From Flavobacterium agricola (GTDB lineage: Bacteria; Bacteroidota; Bacteroidia; Flavobacteriales; Flavobacteriaceae), in the NCBI RefSeq assembly GCF_025919725.1, contig NZ_CP081495.1, forward strand, positions 806,001-870,000: a DNA stretch of 64,000 bases, given 5' to 3'. Below are positions 34,624 through 44,875 of this stretch, piece by piece; position 1 is the first letter of the stretch, and each line of letters opens with the position of its first letter. The position numbers and the translations under genes were made by a program. The notes beneath the pieces were generated by a model, which had not been told where the DNA came from, made no database searches, and was given only the letters and a program-made list of their open reading frames with translations.

Positions 34624-35493
34624 ATGTCTGTATATGTAGAATGCAAAGGCAACGAAACAGCACTTAAAAACACAGGTGCAAAAGAACAATGCTTAGAGGG
34701 GTTATTCATTAAACCATTCTTAGCACATCCGGGCTTTTCTTTTGAAACATTTGAGGATGCAAAAAATAAAGAAAAGTGGGTACAAGCAATTGCTGACAAA
34801 AAAATCATTCCGTTATTCGATGTAGAAGAATTAGCATCTGCTAATACGGAAGATACTTTATTTGAAGGCAGAAGAAAACAATATGTAACTGCAAAGGGCA
34901 AGAAGGTTTCGACTTTCAGTTCATTCTTATCATTATGTTCATTCAACGCATTAAAGTCTTACAATGGTAAGGATATGCAATTATTTGAATTTACTGAAGA
35001 TGGAGCAATTAAAGCAGTTCATACTGATTCAAAAGGAGTAAAAGGACAAGGAGTTGTTCTTAATATTGGTAAGCGTTTAGATGCAACTGCAGATAGACCA
35101 CCAAGTGTACTTGTAACAATTAACTACAAAGACTTCAATGAGTTTGAAGATCATGGAGTTATTTTATATCCTGATTTTGTTGCAGATGATTTGTTCGGAA
35201 TTTTCGATGTTCATTTATCTCAAGTTTCAGCAAGCGCAACAGAAATTATTGTAAAAGCTTCAACCGGTTGTGGTAATGGTGGTGCAGCAGTTTCTGATTT
35301 AAAATCTGCTGACTTTGTTGTGAAAGATGCTTCTGGCCAAGTACAAACGGTTTCTTTTGCAGAAAATAAAGGAGAGTATGTATTAACCGGAACTGACTTC
35401 GCAGATGGTTTCACTGTGTCGTTAAACGATGTAATTACCATTGAAGATTTGTCTTATGAAGCTGTTGAACCTTTAGTTGTTAAGCTTACATAA
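34624..35493 (+). CDS. Probable major tail (tube) protein with C-terminal Ig-like domain
   Basis: 289 residues. It lies where the tail tube gene is expected and is beta-rich. The last 90 residues (SASATEIIVKASTGCGNGGA, then EYVLTGTDFADGFTVSLNDV) look like a separate Ig-like or decoration domain, as seen on several siphovirus tube proteins. The stop overlaps the next ATG. Confidence 0.65.
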   Translation: MSVYVECKGNETALKNTGAKEQCLEGLFIKPFLAHPGFSFETFEDAKNKEKWVQAIADKKIIPLFDVEELASANTEDTLFEGRRKQYVTAKGKKVSTFSSFLSLCSFNALKSYNGKDMQLFEFTEDGAIKAVHTDSKGVKGQGVVLNIGKRLDATADRPPSVLVTINYKDFNEFEDHGVILYPDFVADDLFGIFDVHLSQVSASATEIIVKASTGCGNGGAAVSDLKSADFVVKDASGQVQTVSFAENKGEYVLTGTDFADGFTVSLNDVITIEDLSYEAVEPLVVKLT

Positions 35494-35765
35494 TGGCAAG
35501 CTATAAAGGAATTGAATTTGCAGAGGGCTTAAACGTGCCCTTTGCAAAATTTAAAGAAATGTTTGCATCGCATCCAGTCTTTAAAAAAATTCCAACCAAA
35601 GAGTTAGATGCAGAATTTAAAAAGGCTTATAAAATAGCAAATCCAAAACATGGCAACTTTACAAAGTCAGCTGAAAAAAGCAAAAAAACTGACGTATCAG
35701 AATCAATCGAAACTGATATTTCAAATAGTGAAGCAGCTCCAAAAGGACATTCTAACCTTAAATAA
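35493..35765 (+). CDS. Tail-assembly protein (90 aa), overlapping its neighbour
   Basis: 90 residues: a folded N-terminal part (GLNVPFAKFKEMFASHPVFK) and a low-complexity Lys/Ser tail. The final 116 bases are shared, in a different frame, with the next gene. Position between tube and tape measure suggests a tail-assembly chaperone. Confidence 0.5.
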   Translation: MASYKGIEFAEGLNVPFAKFKEMFASHPVFKKIPTKELDAEFKKAYKIANPKHGNFTKSAEKSKKTDVSESIETDISNSEAAPKGHSNLK

Positions 35766-36096
35766 AGAGCAATTATTTGAAGGTAAGGATATAAATAACA
35801 AACCTATTGGATTTTACTCTTATGCTACAGAAGTAATTACTAAGGGTAGAAAGAAAAAAGGAGAACCTTTTGATGCTAAAGATACCGGAGCCTTTTTTGA
35901 TGGATTTTATTTAGAGCTTTTTGAAAATGGTTTCAGATTATTTTCTACGGATCCAAAAACACATTTAATTCTTGATAGTCACAACTGGCTTTCTGATGAG
36001 TTATTTGGACTTACTGATAAAGACTTAAAGGGTGTAATTGAAGAAAAATTACTCCCTTTTTTTATAAAAAACAATCGCCAATTTTTAGGAATATGA
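35650..36096 (+). CDS. Phage tail-region protein (148 aa)
   Basis: 148 residues beginning MATLQSQLKKAKKLTYQNQS. A charged N-terminal helix precedes a compact domain (KDTGAFFDGFYLELFENGFR) typical of Bacteroidota phage minor tail proteins. Long out-of-frame overlap with the preceding gene, four-base overlap with the next. Confidence 0.6.
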   Translation: MATLQSQLKKAKKLTYQNQSKLIFQIVKQLQKDILTLNKEQLFEGKDINNKPIGFYSYATEVITKGRKKKGEPFDAKDTGAFFDGFYLELFENGFRLFSTDPKTHLILDSHNWLSDELFGLTDKDLKGVIEEKLLPFFIKNNRQFLGI

Positions 36097-36689
36097 TATA
36101 CGATGAATTAGATGTATTGCCATTAAAACTTTACTATAAGATTTGTAAAACAAAAGACGTGACTTTACTTTCAACCGAGCCAGCTGATGAAGTAAAACTT
36201 CTTGAAATTTGGCAACGTTTAACAGCTGAATATGAAGAACTTGAAAGCTCTGAATCTTCAAAGCGTGAGTTTCGTTTAAATAAACAAATCTCCTTGTTAG
36301 AATGTGCTTATAACATGGTTCATTTATGTTGTGTAGAACTGGAGGTAAATATTGACAACGAAACAATTCAAATGTTAAATGACTTAGGTTTTATGGTAGA
36401 TACCACATCTAATGAATTGTATTATGCTTCAATCAGTAAAATCAGAAAACGCATTGAAACCAACCAAATCAAAATAGCTGCTTTAAAAAATCAACTTCCA
36501 AAAGAAGAAATCAAAGGCAATGAAAGAAAAGTAAATTTAGATGAAGTGATGGCTTCATTTTGTGCAATTTTAGGCATTGACTTCGATTACAATACTATAT
36601 CTGTTACCAAGTTTAATGCGATCAAAAAACAAGTTGATAATAAAATGAAATCTTACGAAAAGATGAGCAACAAAATAAATGGCAAATGA
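36093..36689 (+). CDS. Hypothetical tail-region protein (198 aa)
   Basis: 198 residues, predominantly helical, ending in a Lys-rich helix. It is unrecognised. It overlaps the tape-measure gene start by eleven bases, which is the classical slot for a tape-measure chaperone. Confidence 0.6.
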   Translation: MIYDELDVLPLKLYYKICKTKDVTLLSTEPADEVKLLEIWQRLTAEYEELESSESSKREFRLNKQISLLECAYNMVHLCCVELEVNIDNETIQMLNDLGFMVDTTSNELYYASISKIRKRIETNQIKIAALKNQLPKEEIKGNERKVNLDEVMASFCAILGIDFDYNTISVTKFNAIKKQVDNKMKSYEKMSNKINGK

Positions 36690-39600
36690 TGGAATAATCA
36701 CACGTAAAGACATAATTCAAGATGAAGCTTTAAGATGGGGCGAAGAATATGCAAAGAATGTTGAAAAGGCAATAAAAGCAAACGACCAAATGGTTCTTCT
36801 TACTAAAGAACTAAAAAGATTATATGAAGAACTGAAAAAAGTTCAAAACAACTCTGAATTGACAAAAAAGCAAGAGGAGTTTAATAAAGTAATGAGAGAA
36901 GCTACTCAAGAAGCCAAAAAGATACATCAAGCTGAAATTGCAAACGAAAAAATAAAGCAAGAGAAAATAAAAACCTTGCGTGAAGAAGCAATTGCAGAGC
37001 AAAAACTTGCGCAAGAAAAGCAAAAAACAATAGCAGCAACGGTTAGAGCCGAAGAAGTTGAGAGAAAAGCAAATGTAGCTAAAGAAAAAGGCACTAAACT
37101 AACTATAGAAGAGCGCGTTCAGAACGAACAAAACAATCGTATTCTTAAACAGCAAGCTATGGAAAAGCTTGGTTTAATTGGTGCTTACCAAAAACTAAAC
37201 AAAGAGCGTACTGAAGCTAAGCGCAAGGTTATGGACCTTATAGCTTCGGAAAGTGCTTCTACTGCCGAAATAAAAAAAGCTCAAAAAGAATTTGATGTGC
37301 TTGATAAAAAAGTACGTAAAGCAGATAAAGCTGTTGGCGATTTTACTAAAAACGTTGGTAACTATCCGTTTAGAAGTATTGCTTCCAATATTCGTGATTT
37401 GGTAGGTGCGTTTGGAGTTACTTTAGGAATTGCAGCCTTCGCGAATGCGGTTAAAAATGCTTGGAAAACCGTAAAAGAATTTGACACTGCAATTACTGAA
37501 TTATCTGCAGTTACTGAAATACCTAAAAAGCAATTAGGCTCGTTAAAAAATACTATTATCGATGTTTCAAAGACATCTGTAAATTCCGCTACTGACGTGG
37601 CTAAATTAGCAGTTGAGCTTTCTAAATTGGGAGCAAGTGTGCCTCAAATTGAAGCTATGATTGAAACCGTTGACCGTTTTTCTGTTGCCATGGAAGCCAG
37701 TGGAGAAGATTCTGCAAGATTTCTTTTAGGGGTAATGAATTCTTTTGGTGCAAGCGCAGAAGAATCTGAAAGATACGGAGATGTTATGGCTCAAGCAGCT
37801 AACATATCCGCACTTGGATTTGAAGAACTTAAAAACACATTAAAGACATTTGCTCCGGTAGCCAACGCAGCTAATTTATCAATAGAAAGAGCTTCTGCAT
37901 TAGCTGGGGTATTAGTTGATAATAACATTGAAGCAACAACAGCGGGTACTTCTTTACGTTCAATCTTCATTCGTTTAGCCAGCTCTGGGCTGTCTTATAG
38001 TGAAGCAATGGCTAAAATCAATAACTCTACAGATAAACTATCTACAGCTACGCAATTATTTGGTAGAGAATCAGCAACATCGGCACTTATTTTAGCACAA
38101 AACAATGAAAAGCTTGCAGAATATGAAGAAAAATTAAATGATTCTACAGGTGCTTTAGAAGCATTGAACGAAACTAAAATGGACTCTTTAGAGAATCAAG
38201 TAAAAGCATTAAGCTCTGCTTGGGACGGTCTTATTCTTTCTATAGAAAATGGAGATGGAGCGATTTCGAAGTTTGTGAAAGGAACATTATCATTATTTAT
38301 TGAAGGAATAAACGGACTGTCAGAGGCTATAAAAAGCAATGAAAAACAATTAGAAGGGCTTAGAGAAAGAAGTTATAAAACAGGGTTTGAAGATCAAACA
38401 AAGCAAATAGATGATTTAGTAGAACATAATGTTTTACTAGAAAAAGCTAATGATCTAAGAGGAAAATATGGTATTAGTCAGGATGAAGCATATAAAATGG
38501 CTATTGATTATTATAAAAATGAGAAGGATGAAATCAATAATTTAATATTACTCGAAAAGGAAAGGATAAAAAACTCTAGTTTATTTACAAAAGAGCGTAA
38601 TGATTTAATAGAAAAAATTCAAAAATCAACAAATGAAATAGATAAGCAGAAAAAGAAAGTAGATGATCTAAATAAAAGTGTAGAAGAAGGCGGCCTTATA
38701 GGTAATGTTTTTTTAAGAAGATATGAGGTATTAGACAAAGAAACTAAAAAACTTGAGAGAGATATTAGCGTTCTAAATTCATATCAAGCTAAACTAGATG
38801 CTTTAAATAAGTATAACACCAACAATGATACGGTAACTACTACTACAGAAACTGATTCAGAGAAAGCCGAAAACGCGCGCAAAGCTCGTGAGGAAGCAGA
38901 AAAAAAACGTTTAGCAATGCTTAAAAAAGCATTTGAGGAAGAGCACCAATTAAATATATGGCGTTTAAATCGCACTAAAGAATTAAACCAAGAGGTAGTA
39001 GATGATGAAAATACTACCATAGACGAGCGCATTGAAGCCTACTTACGCATTCAGGAATTAGACCAAGCGATTGCAAGGGAAACAGCAGAATATAAATTAC
39101 GTCAACTTACTGAATTTACTGAAGGAGCAAGAAAGTTAAGTAAATCTGAAATTGATGCACTATTAGATAATGCATCAACAAGAAAAGACTTAACAGATGC
39201 AGAGCAATTAATATTAGATGAGTTGCAGGCAAAGCGTGATGATATTAACAAACGCCAGGAGAAAAACATTCAAAAATTAATTGATTTAGAAGCCAAACGA
39301 ATTACTGATGGTGTTGAAAAGGAACTAGGAGGTTTTAAAAACGAGGAGAACCAAGAGCTAACTTCTGAAAATAATGCTTACCAACAACAATTAGAACTTT
39401 ACGGATATACAGAACAAGCGGAAGAAGAACACCAAAAAAGGCTTTTAGAAATTAAAAACAGATACCTAAAACAAGGGCTTCAAGCCGAAATTGATGCCTA
39501 TGATCAGATTGTAGCTAATGCAGACCTGTCTCAAGATGCTAAAGAAAAAGCAGCAGAAAAATCTTTAGAGCTTAAACGCCAATTATCTGAATTAGAGCTT

Positions 39601-40461
39601 GAGGTTGTAAGAAGTGCTGGAGAAAAAGAATTACAATTAGAGTTACAAAAAGAGGAATTTATTAAGGAACTAAGAGAGAATGCTAAACAAGCCACTATAG
39701 AGTTGATAAATACCATTTTTGAAGCTAAAATTCAAAAGATAGACGACGAGATTAGAAAAAATGAAGAATACTATGCACGTCAAATTGAATTAGCAGGAGA
39801 AGATAAAGTTCAAAGAGAGTTACTTGAAGCTGAAGCAGAGAAAAAACGGCAGGATTTAGAAAAGAAAAAGCGTCAAGAGCAAACCAAACAAGCGATTTTC
39901 AACAAAAGTGTGAAGTTAATAGAGATAGGCTGGGCTACTGCACTTGGTATTATGAATGCTGTTTCTTTGTTCCCACTAACAGGTGGTATGCCATGGAGTG
40001 CAATTGTTGCTGGTATAGGTGCCGCTCAAGCAGCATCTGTAATTGCTTCTCCCATTCCTAAATATAAGACTGGGCGTAAAGGTGGACCAAAAGAAAAAGC
40101 AATCCTTGGAGATGGAGGTGTTCCTGAAGTTCTTGAGCGTAAGCGAGGTGGATTTGAAATTACACCAGCTTACGATACGCTTTATCAATTAGAGCAAGGA
40201 GATATTGTACACAAGTCAGTAGATGATTTCTTTAAATCTAAATTAAACACAATTAATAGAAACCTTTGGGATTCTCAGTCTAAAATGGATAAATACCAAG
40301 AGTCGGTTGTATTGAATTTCACAAACGATCCTGAATTATTACAAGAAATGAAAAGAGTTACCGAGGCTGTGAGAAAAAGCAAACCAACTATTGTTCAGTC
40401 AGGAAATTTTGACATCAACTACGAATTATGGCGCATGAATCAAACTAAATGGAATAACTAA
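36679..40461 (+). CDS. Tail tape-measure protein (TP901 type)
   Basis: 1260 residues. Long N-terminal coiled coils (about 20-220) are followed by the TP901 core (about 260-470: FDTAITELSAVTEIPKKQLG, NSATDVAKLAVELSKLGASV). More coiled coil follows, and a hydrophobic stretch near 1075-1125 (PLTGGMPWSAIVAGIGAAQA). It sets tail length; at the usual 0.15 nm per residue it would predict a tail of about 190 nm. The length and long tape measure, with no sheath gene, support siphovirus morphology. Confidence 0.95.
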   Translation: MANDGIITRKDIIQDEALRWGEEYAKNVEKAIKANDQMVLLTKELKRLYEELKKVQNNSELTKKQEEFNKVMREATQEAKKIHQAEIANEKIKQEKIKTLREEAIAEQKLAQEKQKTIAATVRAEEVERKANVAKEKGTKLTIEERVQNEQNNRILKQQAMEKLGLIGAYQKLNKERTEAKRKVMDLIASESASTAEIKKAQKEFDVLDKKVRKADKAVGDFTKNVGNYPFRSIASNIRDLVGAFGVTLGIAAFANAVKNAWKTVKEFDTAITELSAVTEIPKKQLGSLKNTIIDVSKTSVNSATDVAKLAVELSKLGASVPQIEAMIETVDRFSVAMEASGEDSARFLLGVMNSFGASAEESERYGDVMAQAANISALGFEELKNTLKTFAPVANAANLSIERASALAGVLVDNNIEATTAGTSLRSIFIRLASSGLSYSEAMAKINNSTDKLSTATQLFGRESATSALILAQNNEKLAEYEEKLNDSTGALEALNETKMDSLENQVKALSSAWDGLILSIENGDGAISKFVKGTLSLFIEGINGLSEAIKSNEKQLEGLRERSYKTGFEDQTKQIDDLVEHNVLLEKANDLRGKYGISQDEAYKMAIDYYKNEKDEINNLILLEKERIKNSSLFTKERNDLIEKIQKSTNEIDKQKKKVDDLNKSVEEGGLIGNVFLRRYEVLDKETKKLERDISVLNSYQAKLDALNKYNTNNDTVTTTTETDSEKAENARKAREEAEKKRLAMLKKAFEEEHQLNIWRLNRTKELNQEVVDDENTTIDERIEAYLRIQELDQAIARETAEYKLRQLTEFTEGARKLSKSEIDALLDNASTRKDLTDAEQLILDELQAKRDDINKRQEKNIQKLIDLEAKRITDGVEKELGGFKNEENQELTSENNAYQQQLELYGYTEQAEEEHQKRLLEIKNRYLKQGLQAEIDAYDQIVANADLSQDAKEKAAEKSLELKRQLSELELEVVRSAGEKELQLELQKEEFIKELRENAKQATIELINTIFEAKIQKIDDEIRKNEEYYARQIELAGEDKVQRELLEAEAEKKRQDLEKKKRQEQTKQAIFNKSVKLIEIGWATALGIMNAVSLFPLTGGMPWSAIVAGIGAAQAASVIASPIPKYKTGRKGGPKEKAILGDGGVPEVLERKRGGFEITPAYDTLYQLEQGDIVHKSVDDFFKSKLNTINRNLWDSQSKMDKYQESVVLNFTNDPELLQEMKRVTEAVRKSKPTIVQSGNFDINYELWRMNQTKWNN

Positions 40462-42725
40462 TGGAAAACTACCCACAATATACAGATCGTGTTCAGTATG
40501 AACTCTATAATGATTTGACAGGAGCAATTATCATTCAAGAGCCAGAGGGTTGGCAAAATGATGAGAAAGAGTATGCTAGAAATGAAGAATACTTCGGTGT
40601 ATTCGCGAAGTTTTCCAATTCATTAAAATTTTACGGTGAATCGAAAGATTTAATACAATTCATTTATGATGTTCAAGGTATTGATGCTGAAGTTCGTTTG
40701 GTAAAAATGCAAAAGCATCCTAAAACCGATGAATGGAAAGCAATTTATAACGGCTACTTAGACCTTTCTACTTGGGAGAAAACAGAAGATGGTTCGGTAT
40801 CTGTAAAATTCAATAACGGAGGTTTAGAAAAACTTATAAAGAACAGAGAAAAAACTAATGTAGAAATTGATCGTGCAGATACTCTAGACGGAAAAGATTT
40901 ACCTCCATTAAAAACCATTGAAGTAATGCTTGATGGTAGAGAAGTGTTTTTGCATTCAAAATGGAAAACTACTGAAACCGAAAACAGGGTTACGGCTGGT
41001 GTTCGTTCAGATGATGGTAATACAAGAGATATGACAACCGGGATACCAATTTCGCTTGATGTTAGAAGTCACGAACAATCTCATAGTGTTTTGCATGGAA
41101 GCGAAGGAAGTGAATTTAGAGGTAGTGCCGGAATGATGATGCTTGCTGTTTTTGATAGAGATAGAACGATTAATATTCAGTGTCCAGAATTTAAATTCAT
41201 CCCTAAAGTAACTGATGGATATTATGGTGTAACTGAGTTTAGTTGGGCTGTAATTTATATTTGCTTGTCGGTTTATAAATATGAAAACAGCGAATATGTA
41301 TTAAAGGAAAGAAGGCCAATTTGGAAAGCAAGAGGTGGTGATTCTTTCCCTGGTGACATTCCTTTTGATTTGGTTTTAAATAAGCAAAATTCAATAAGTT
41401 TTAACGAAGCCTTCGATGTTAAGCAGGGTGACTGTATTTCGTTTGAGATGTTTATTAAGGCTGACTTAAGAAATTTTGGAGGAAGAAGAGCTAGATTTAA
41501 TGTAGAGTTGTCCGAAATAAATGGCTTTATGGAAGTTAAAGAAGAATCTCAATTTCCTCAAACAAAAACAAAGGCAATTTTAGCACATGAGTTATTTGAA
41601 AGGCTTTCTTTAATTGCTACAAATCAAAACAATGCTTTTTACTCTGAGTTTTTTGGCCGTCAGAACATAGGTTATTTAAAAAATGGAGCAGGAGCCGAAA
41701 CAGCTGTTACACATGGATTTTGGATTCGCGGTTTTGATAAAGAACCTATTCCACAAGATGGCCCTCCAAAAATTGAAAACCTTTTTAAGCCATTAACAAC
41801 AAGTTTTAAAGATGCATTAGATTCTATGTCTGCTATTTGGGGTGTTGGATTAGGAATTGAAACTATCGGAAGAAAAGAGCGTATTCGAATTGAAGATAAA
41901 AAGTATTTCTTCAATAATAATGTCACTATAAAATTACCATACCAGGTTAAAAAAGTAAAGCGTTCGGTTGCTACATCATATTATTACTCAAAGCTACAGC
42001 ATGGATTCCAAAAAGGTGGTGCTTATGAAGAGGCCTATGGGCTTGATGAATACAATACAATCTTGGAGCATCAAACGCCAATCACTAGGCTTGAAAAAAC
42101 GTTTGTAAATACATCATCTTATCGCGCTGATTCATACGGAATGGAATTTTGCCGCAGAAAACAAAGGGAACAGAACGACACTATTGATACCAATTACGAT
42201 GATAATATTTGGGTAATGGATTTAAAACGTTACAATGATCAGATTTACTTGCAGCGTAAGTGGCAAGATGATTTTGAAGCAGCACCAACCGGAATTTATA
42301 GTCCAAATACAGCTACAAATTTGCGTTTTTCTCCAGCTAATTCCATGCAAAGACATTCGTGGTTCTTTGGCGGTTCATTTTGGAAAAGCAAAGAGAAGTT
42401 TGTGAAATACACATCATCAACTGCAAATAGTGGCATGACAACGCAAATGGTTGGTAAGTCCCCAATAAAAGAAAATCAAGACTTTTTATGTAATGACTTT
42501 GACCGAAATAGATTTGTACCTGAATGGATTGAATTTGATCATATCTGTGATTTTGAAATCATGGAGCAGATTGAAGGAACAACCGTAATAAATGGAGTTG
42601 AGATTCCAAATGTTTACGGATTAGTAGAATTTACGAATGAAGATAACCAACTAGAAAAAGGATATTTATTTTCTTTAAAACCAAACAAGGAGGGCAAATG
42701 GAAGCTCCTAAAATCAAGTAGATAA
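40461..42725 (+). CDS. Large tail-tip or distal-tail protein
   Basis: 754 residues, mostly beta structure, unrecognised by name. Its place directly after the tape measure, the single-base overlap with it, and the size fit a distal-tail or tail-associated structural protein. No peptidase or lysozyme motif is seen. Confidence 0.6.
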   Translation: MENYPQYTDRVQYELYNDLTGAIIIQEPEGWQNDEKEYARNEEYFGVFAKFSNSLKFYGESKDLIQFIYDVQGIDAEVRLVKMQKHPKTDEWKAIYNGYLDLSTWEKTEDGSVSVKFNNGGLEKLIKNREKTNVEIDRADTLDGKDLPPLKTIEVMLDGREVFLHSKWKTTETENRVTAGVRSDDGNTRDMTTGIPISLDVRSHEQSHSVLHGSEGSEFRGSAGMMMLAVFDRDRTINIQCPEFKFIPKVTDGYYGVTEFSWAVIYICLSVYKYENSEYVLKERRPIWKARGGDSFPGDIPFDLVLNKQNSISFNEAFDVKQGDCISFEMFIKADLRNFGGRRARFNVELSEINGFMEVKEESQFPQTKTKAILAHELFERLSLIATNQNNAFYSEFFGRQNIGYLKNGAGAETAVTHGFWIRGFDKEPIPQDGPPKIENLFKPLTTSFKDALDSMSAIWGVGLGIETIGRKERIRIEDKKYFFNNNVTIKLPYQVKKVKRSVATSYYYSKLQHGFQKGGAYEEAYGLDEYNTILEHQTPITRLEKTFVNTSSYRADSYGMEFCRRKQREQNDTIDTNYDDNIWVMDLKRYNDQIYLQRKWQDDFEAAPTGIYSPNTATNLRFSPANSMQRHSWFFGGSFWKSKEKFVKYTSSTANSGMTTQMVGKSPIKENQDFLCNDFDRNRFVPEWIEFDHICDFEIMEQIEGTTVINGVEIPNVYGLVEFTNEDNQLEKGYLFSLKPNKEGKWKLLKSSR

Positions 42726-44764
42726 TGGCAACGTATAACACTTTAAAAATTCGTTTTTTATCAAGGGCATCATTAAATCAATCGTTTACTTTTAGCTTCC
42801 GTGAAGTTGGCGGAGTTAGACGAATACCATATACTATAGTGGGCCAGCGAATAAGATCTAATCAAGTTACAAAAGGTAATGATGTATCCGGACTGTGGGT
42901 TTCTAAAGAAACTACATTAAATTTTATATCAGCTTTTAATGCAGATTATGCTGCTTTAGGATTTAAAGCATCGCTTACGCCATTTTACAATCCATTAGAT
43001 GTTTATGATGTACTAATAAAAGCACCTACTGAATTTGAGAACCCAAATTTTATTTCTTTTATAGATGAATTTGGCTTAAATCCAAATGATGGCGCAATTG
43101 AGTTTACTTTGGGATATGAAAAGCCTTTGGAAATTTTAAAAATAAACAACATTGAATTTGTTGCTGATCCAAGTGATAACTGTAATAAAATAAAAGCGTT
43201 AGTAACAACAAACTATCAAGCTACCGCTATTACAAGCCCTTATAATGCATCTGTAAATTCAAATCCTTTTGAGGTTAATTTATTTAGAAATAGTAATTAT
43301 GTTATTACTGCAACAAATGAACAAACAACAGATAGTATAGGAATATCAACTCCGCCATTACTAGATATTGCCGCTATTAACGTAAATATAAACGCAACTC
43401 CTTATAGTAATAGTGTGAATATTACCTATAACGGAATGATAGGCTTGCAGCTTGAATTTTCGCTTGATAATCAAGAATGGCAAACCGATACCACATTTCA
43501 AGGGCTATTAACTGGTGAATTTAATTTGTATGTACGCGATCAATACGGTTGTAAAAAAAGTAAAACATTTATAATAGAGCCAAGTTTTACAAAAATATAC
43601 ACGCCGTATTTTTATTACAGCAAATCAAATTCAATCCGTTTTGCATATCGTATTAATTTTGGAGATGCAGCAAACTATAAAAATGATGAAAATACATTAA
43701 GTTGTGAAGCTGATGTTTTATTGCCTTATATGCAAGAGCAGTTCTTTCAGAGCGCTGATGTTATTACAACTCAAATAAAATCTAATTACTCAAACAATAG
43801 AGCTTGGGTTTTAAGTAATGGATTTGAAATTGAAGTTCCGGTTGTTAAAAAAACCAATAACTTAAACAGAACAGATGCGAGAGAAGCTAAAATTATTGGC
43901 TTAAACAATCAACAATCTGGAGTATTCTTTTTATCTGGAAATACTTATGATTACACAACCAACCAAGTAAATGGCAGCTATTCTTTAAACGGATTACTAC
44001 CGGTTTATGGTAGGGTTGGTAATTGGGTTCAATTAGATGGAGTGTACTATGAAATTAAAAATGTGTATTTCGACGAAAATCACAATGCAGATATGCTTGT
44101 TTTTGATAAGGTTTATAATGGACCAATGGCATCTATAATTATTAAAAGTGAATTCAATATTGAAGAATTTGAGGTTTATGAATTCACTATTGACATGGTT
44201 GATTATATTAATCAAAAAATACAAGTAAAATTTGAAGCCACAGACAGTAATTTTAAAGATATAAAGATGCTGTCAGAAGTTTTAGATATTAAAGTTAGAC
44301 ATATCGATACTCTTGAAATCATTTACTTTAATAATGGTAATAATGACGTATTTTACGAAACTGGTATTCGTCATTTATTAAGGATTCCGTTTATTTCTGT
44401 TGGAGGTAAAGACGAACAGAGCAGTGAAAATTACAAAACAGACACAACTGCTGTAGTTATTAGTTCAGAGATATACGAAACCAATGTTTTTAAATTTGAA
44501 CCGGTTTCTAAAGAAATTTGGAGAAAATTAAAAATAGCTTTATCTAGTGATAATGTTATTATTGACGGAGTAGGCTATATAAAAAACAATGACTTTGAAA
44601 CAGAGGGACCACTAGGGCAAACGAATCTTTATGTGCTGACTGCTGAAATGCTTAAAACCGGAAATGTTCAATCAAACAGAAAATCTAACTACAATTTTGA
44701 TTCTAGTAATATTGAAGTCCCAGGATTAGTTCAAGCAACAAGTGATTATTTAAAGTATAATTAA
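42725..44764 (+). CDS. Tail protein (679 aa), structural
   Basis: 679 residues, beta-rich with repeat-like segments (NATPYSNSVNITYNGMIGLQ, SKSNSIRFAYRINFGD). It overlaps the preceding gene by one base. It is probably part of the tail tip or baseplate; no enzyme motif found. It ends the first half of the tail module, where the island is inserted. Confidence 0.55.
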   Translation: MATYNTLKIRFLSRASLNQSFTFSFREVGGVRRIPYTIVGQRIRSNQVTKGNDVSGLWVSKETTLNFISAFNADYAALGFKASLTPFYNPLDVYDVLIKAPTEFENPNFISFIDEFGLNPNDGAIEFTLGYEKPLEILKINNIEFVADPSDNCNKIKALVTTNYQATAITSPYNASVNSNPFEVNLFRNSNYVITATNEQTTDSIGISTPPLLDIAAINVNINATPYSNSVNITYNGMIGLQLEFSLDNQEWQTDTTFQGLLTGEFNLYVRDQYGCKKSKTFIIEPSFTKIYTPYFYYSKSNSIRFAYRINFGDAANYKNDENTLSCEADVLLPYMQEQFFQSADVITTQIKSNYSNNRAWVLSNGFEIEVPVVKKTNNLNRTDAREAKIIGLNNQQSGVFFLSGNTYDYTTNQVNGSYSLNGLLPVYGRVGNWVQLDGVYYEIKNVYFDENHNADMLVFDKVYNGPMASIIIKSEFNIEEFEVYEFTIDMVDYINQKIQVKFEATDSNFKDIKMLSEVLDIKVRHIDTLEIIYFNNGNNDVFYETGIRHLLRIPFISVGGKDEQSSENYKTDTTAVVISSEIYETNVFKFEPVSKEIWRKLKIALSSDNVIIDGVGYIKNNDFETEGPLGQTNLYVLTAEMLKTGNVQSNRKSNYNFDSSNIEVPGLVQATSDYLKYN

Positions 44765-44770
44765 AAACAA

Positions 44771-44798
44771 AACCACTCAATTATGAGTGGTTTTTTTA
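44771..44798 (+). terminator. Terminator before the island
   Basis: ACCACTCA / TGAGTGGT stem, four-base loop and T7, ending the tail transcript just left of the 9-kb insertion. Confidence 0.88.
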
Positions 44799-44830
44799 TA
44801 GAAAAGATCTGTAATTTTTTTATTATATTT

Positions 44831-44865
44831 CCCTTAACCCGCCATTGAGCCAAACGCCTGTTGGT
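44831..44865. repeat. Cassette-junction element E1 (half element)
   Basis: CCCTTAACCCGCCATTGAGC followed by CAAACGCC. It aligns with the right arm of E3 (CCCTTAAACCGCCATTTCGC, CAATACGG). No left arm is found nearby. Confidence 0.5.
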
Positions 44866-44875
44866 GGCTGGTGTT

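Noticed and set aside
34607..34624. Longer start for the tail tube gene (ATGGCAAAAAAAATTAAATG)
   Set aside because: The upstream ATG is in another frame that stops at once; the ATG at 34624 gives the clean start.
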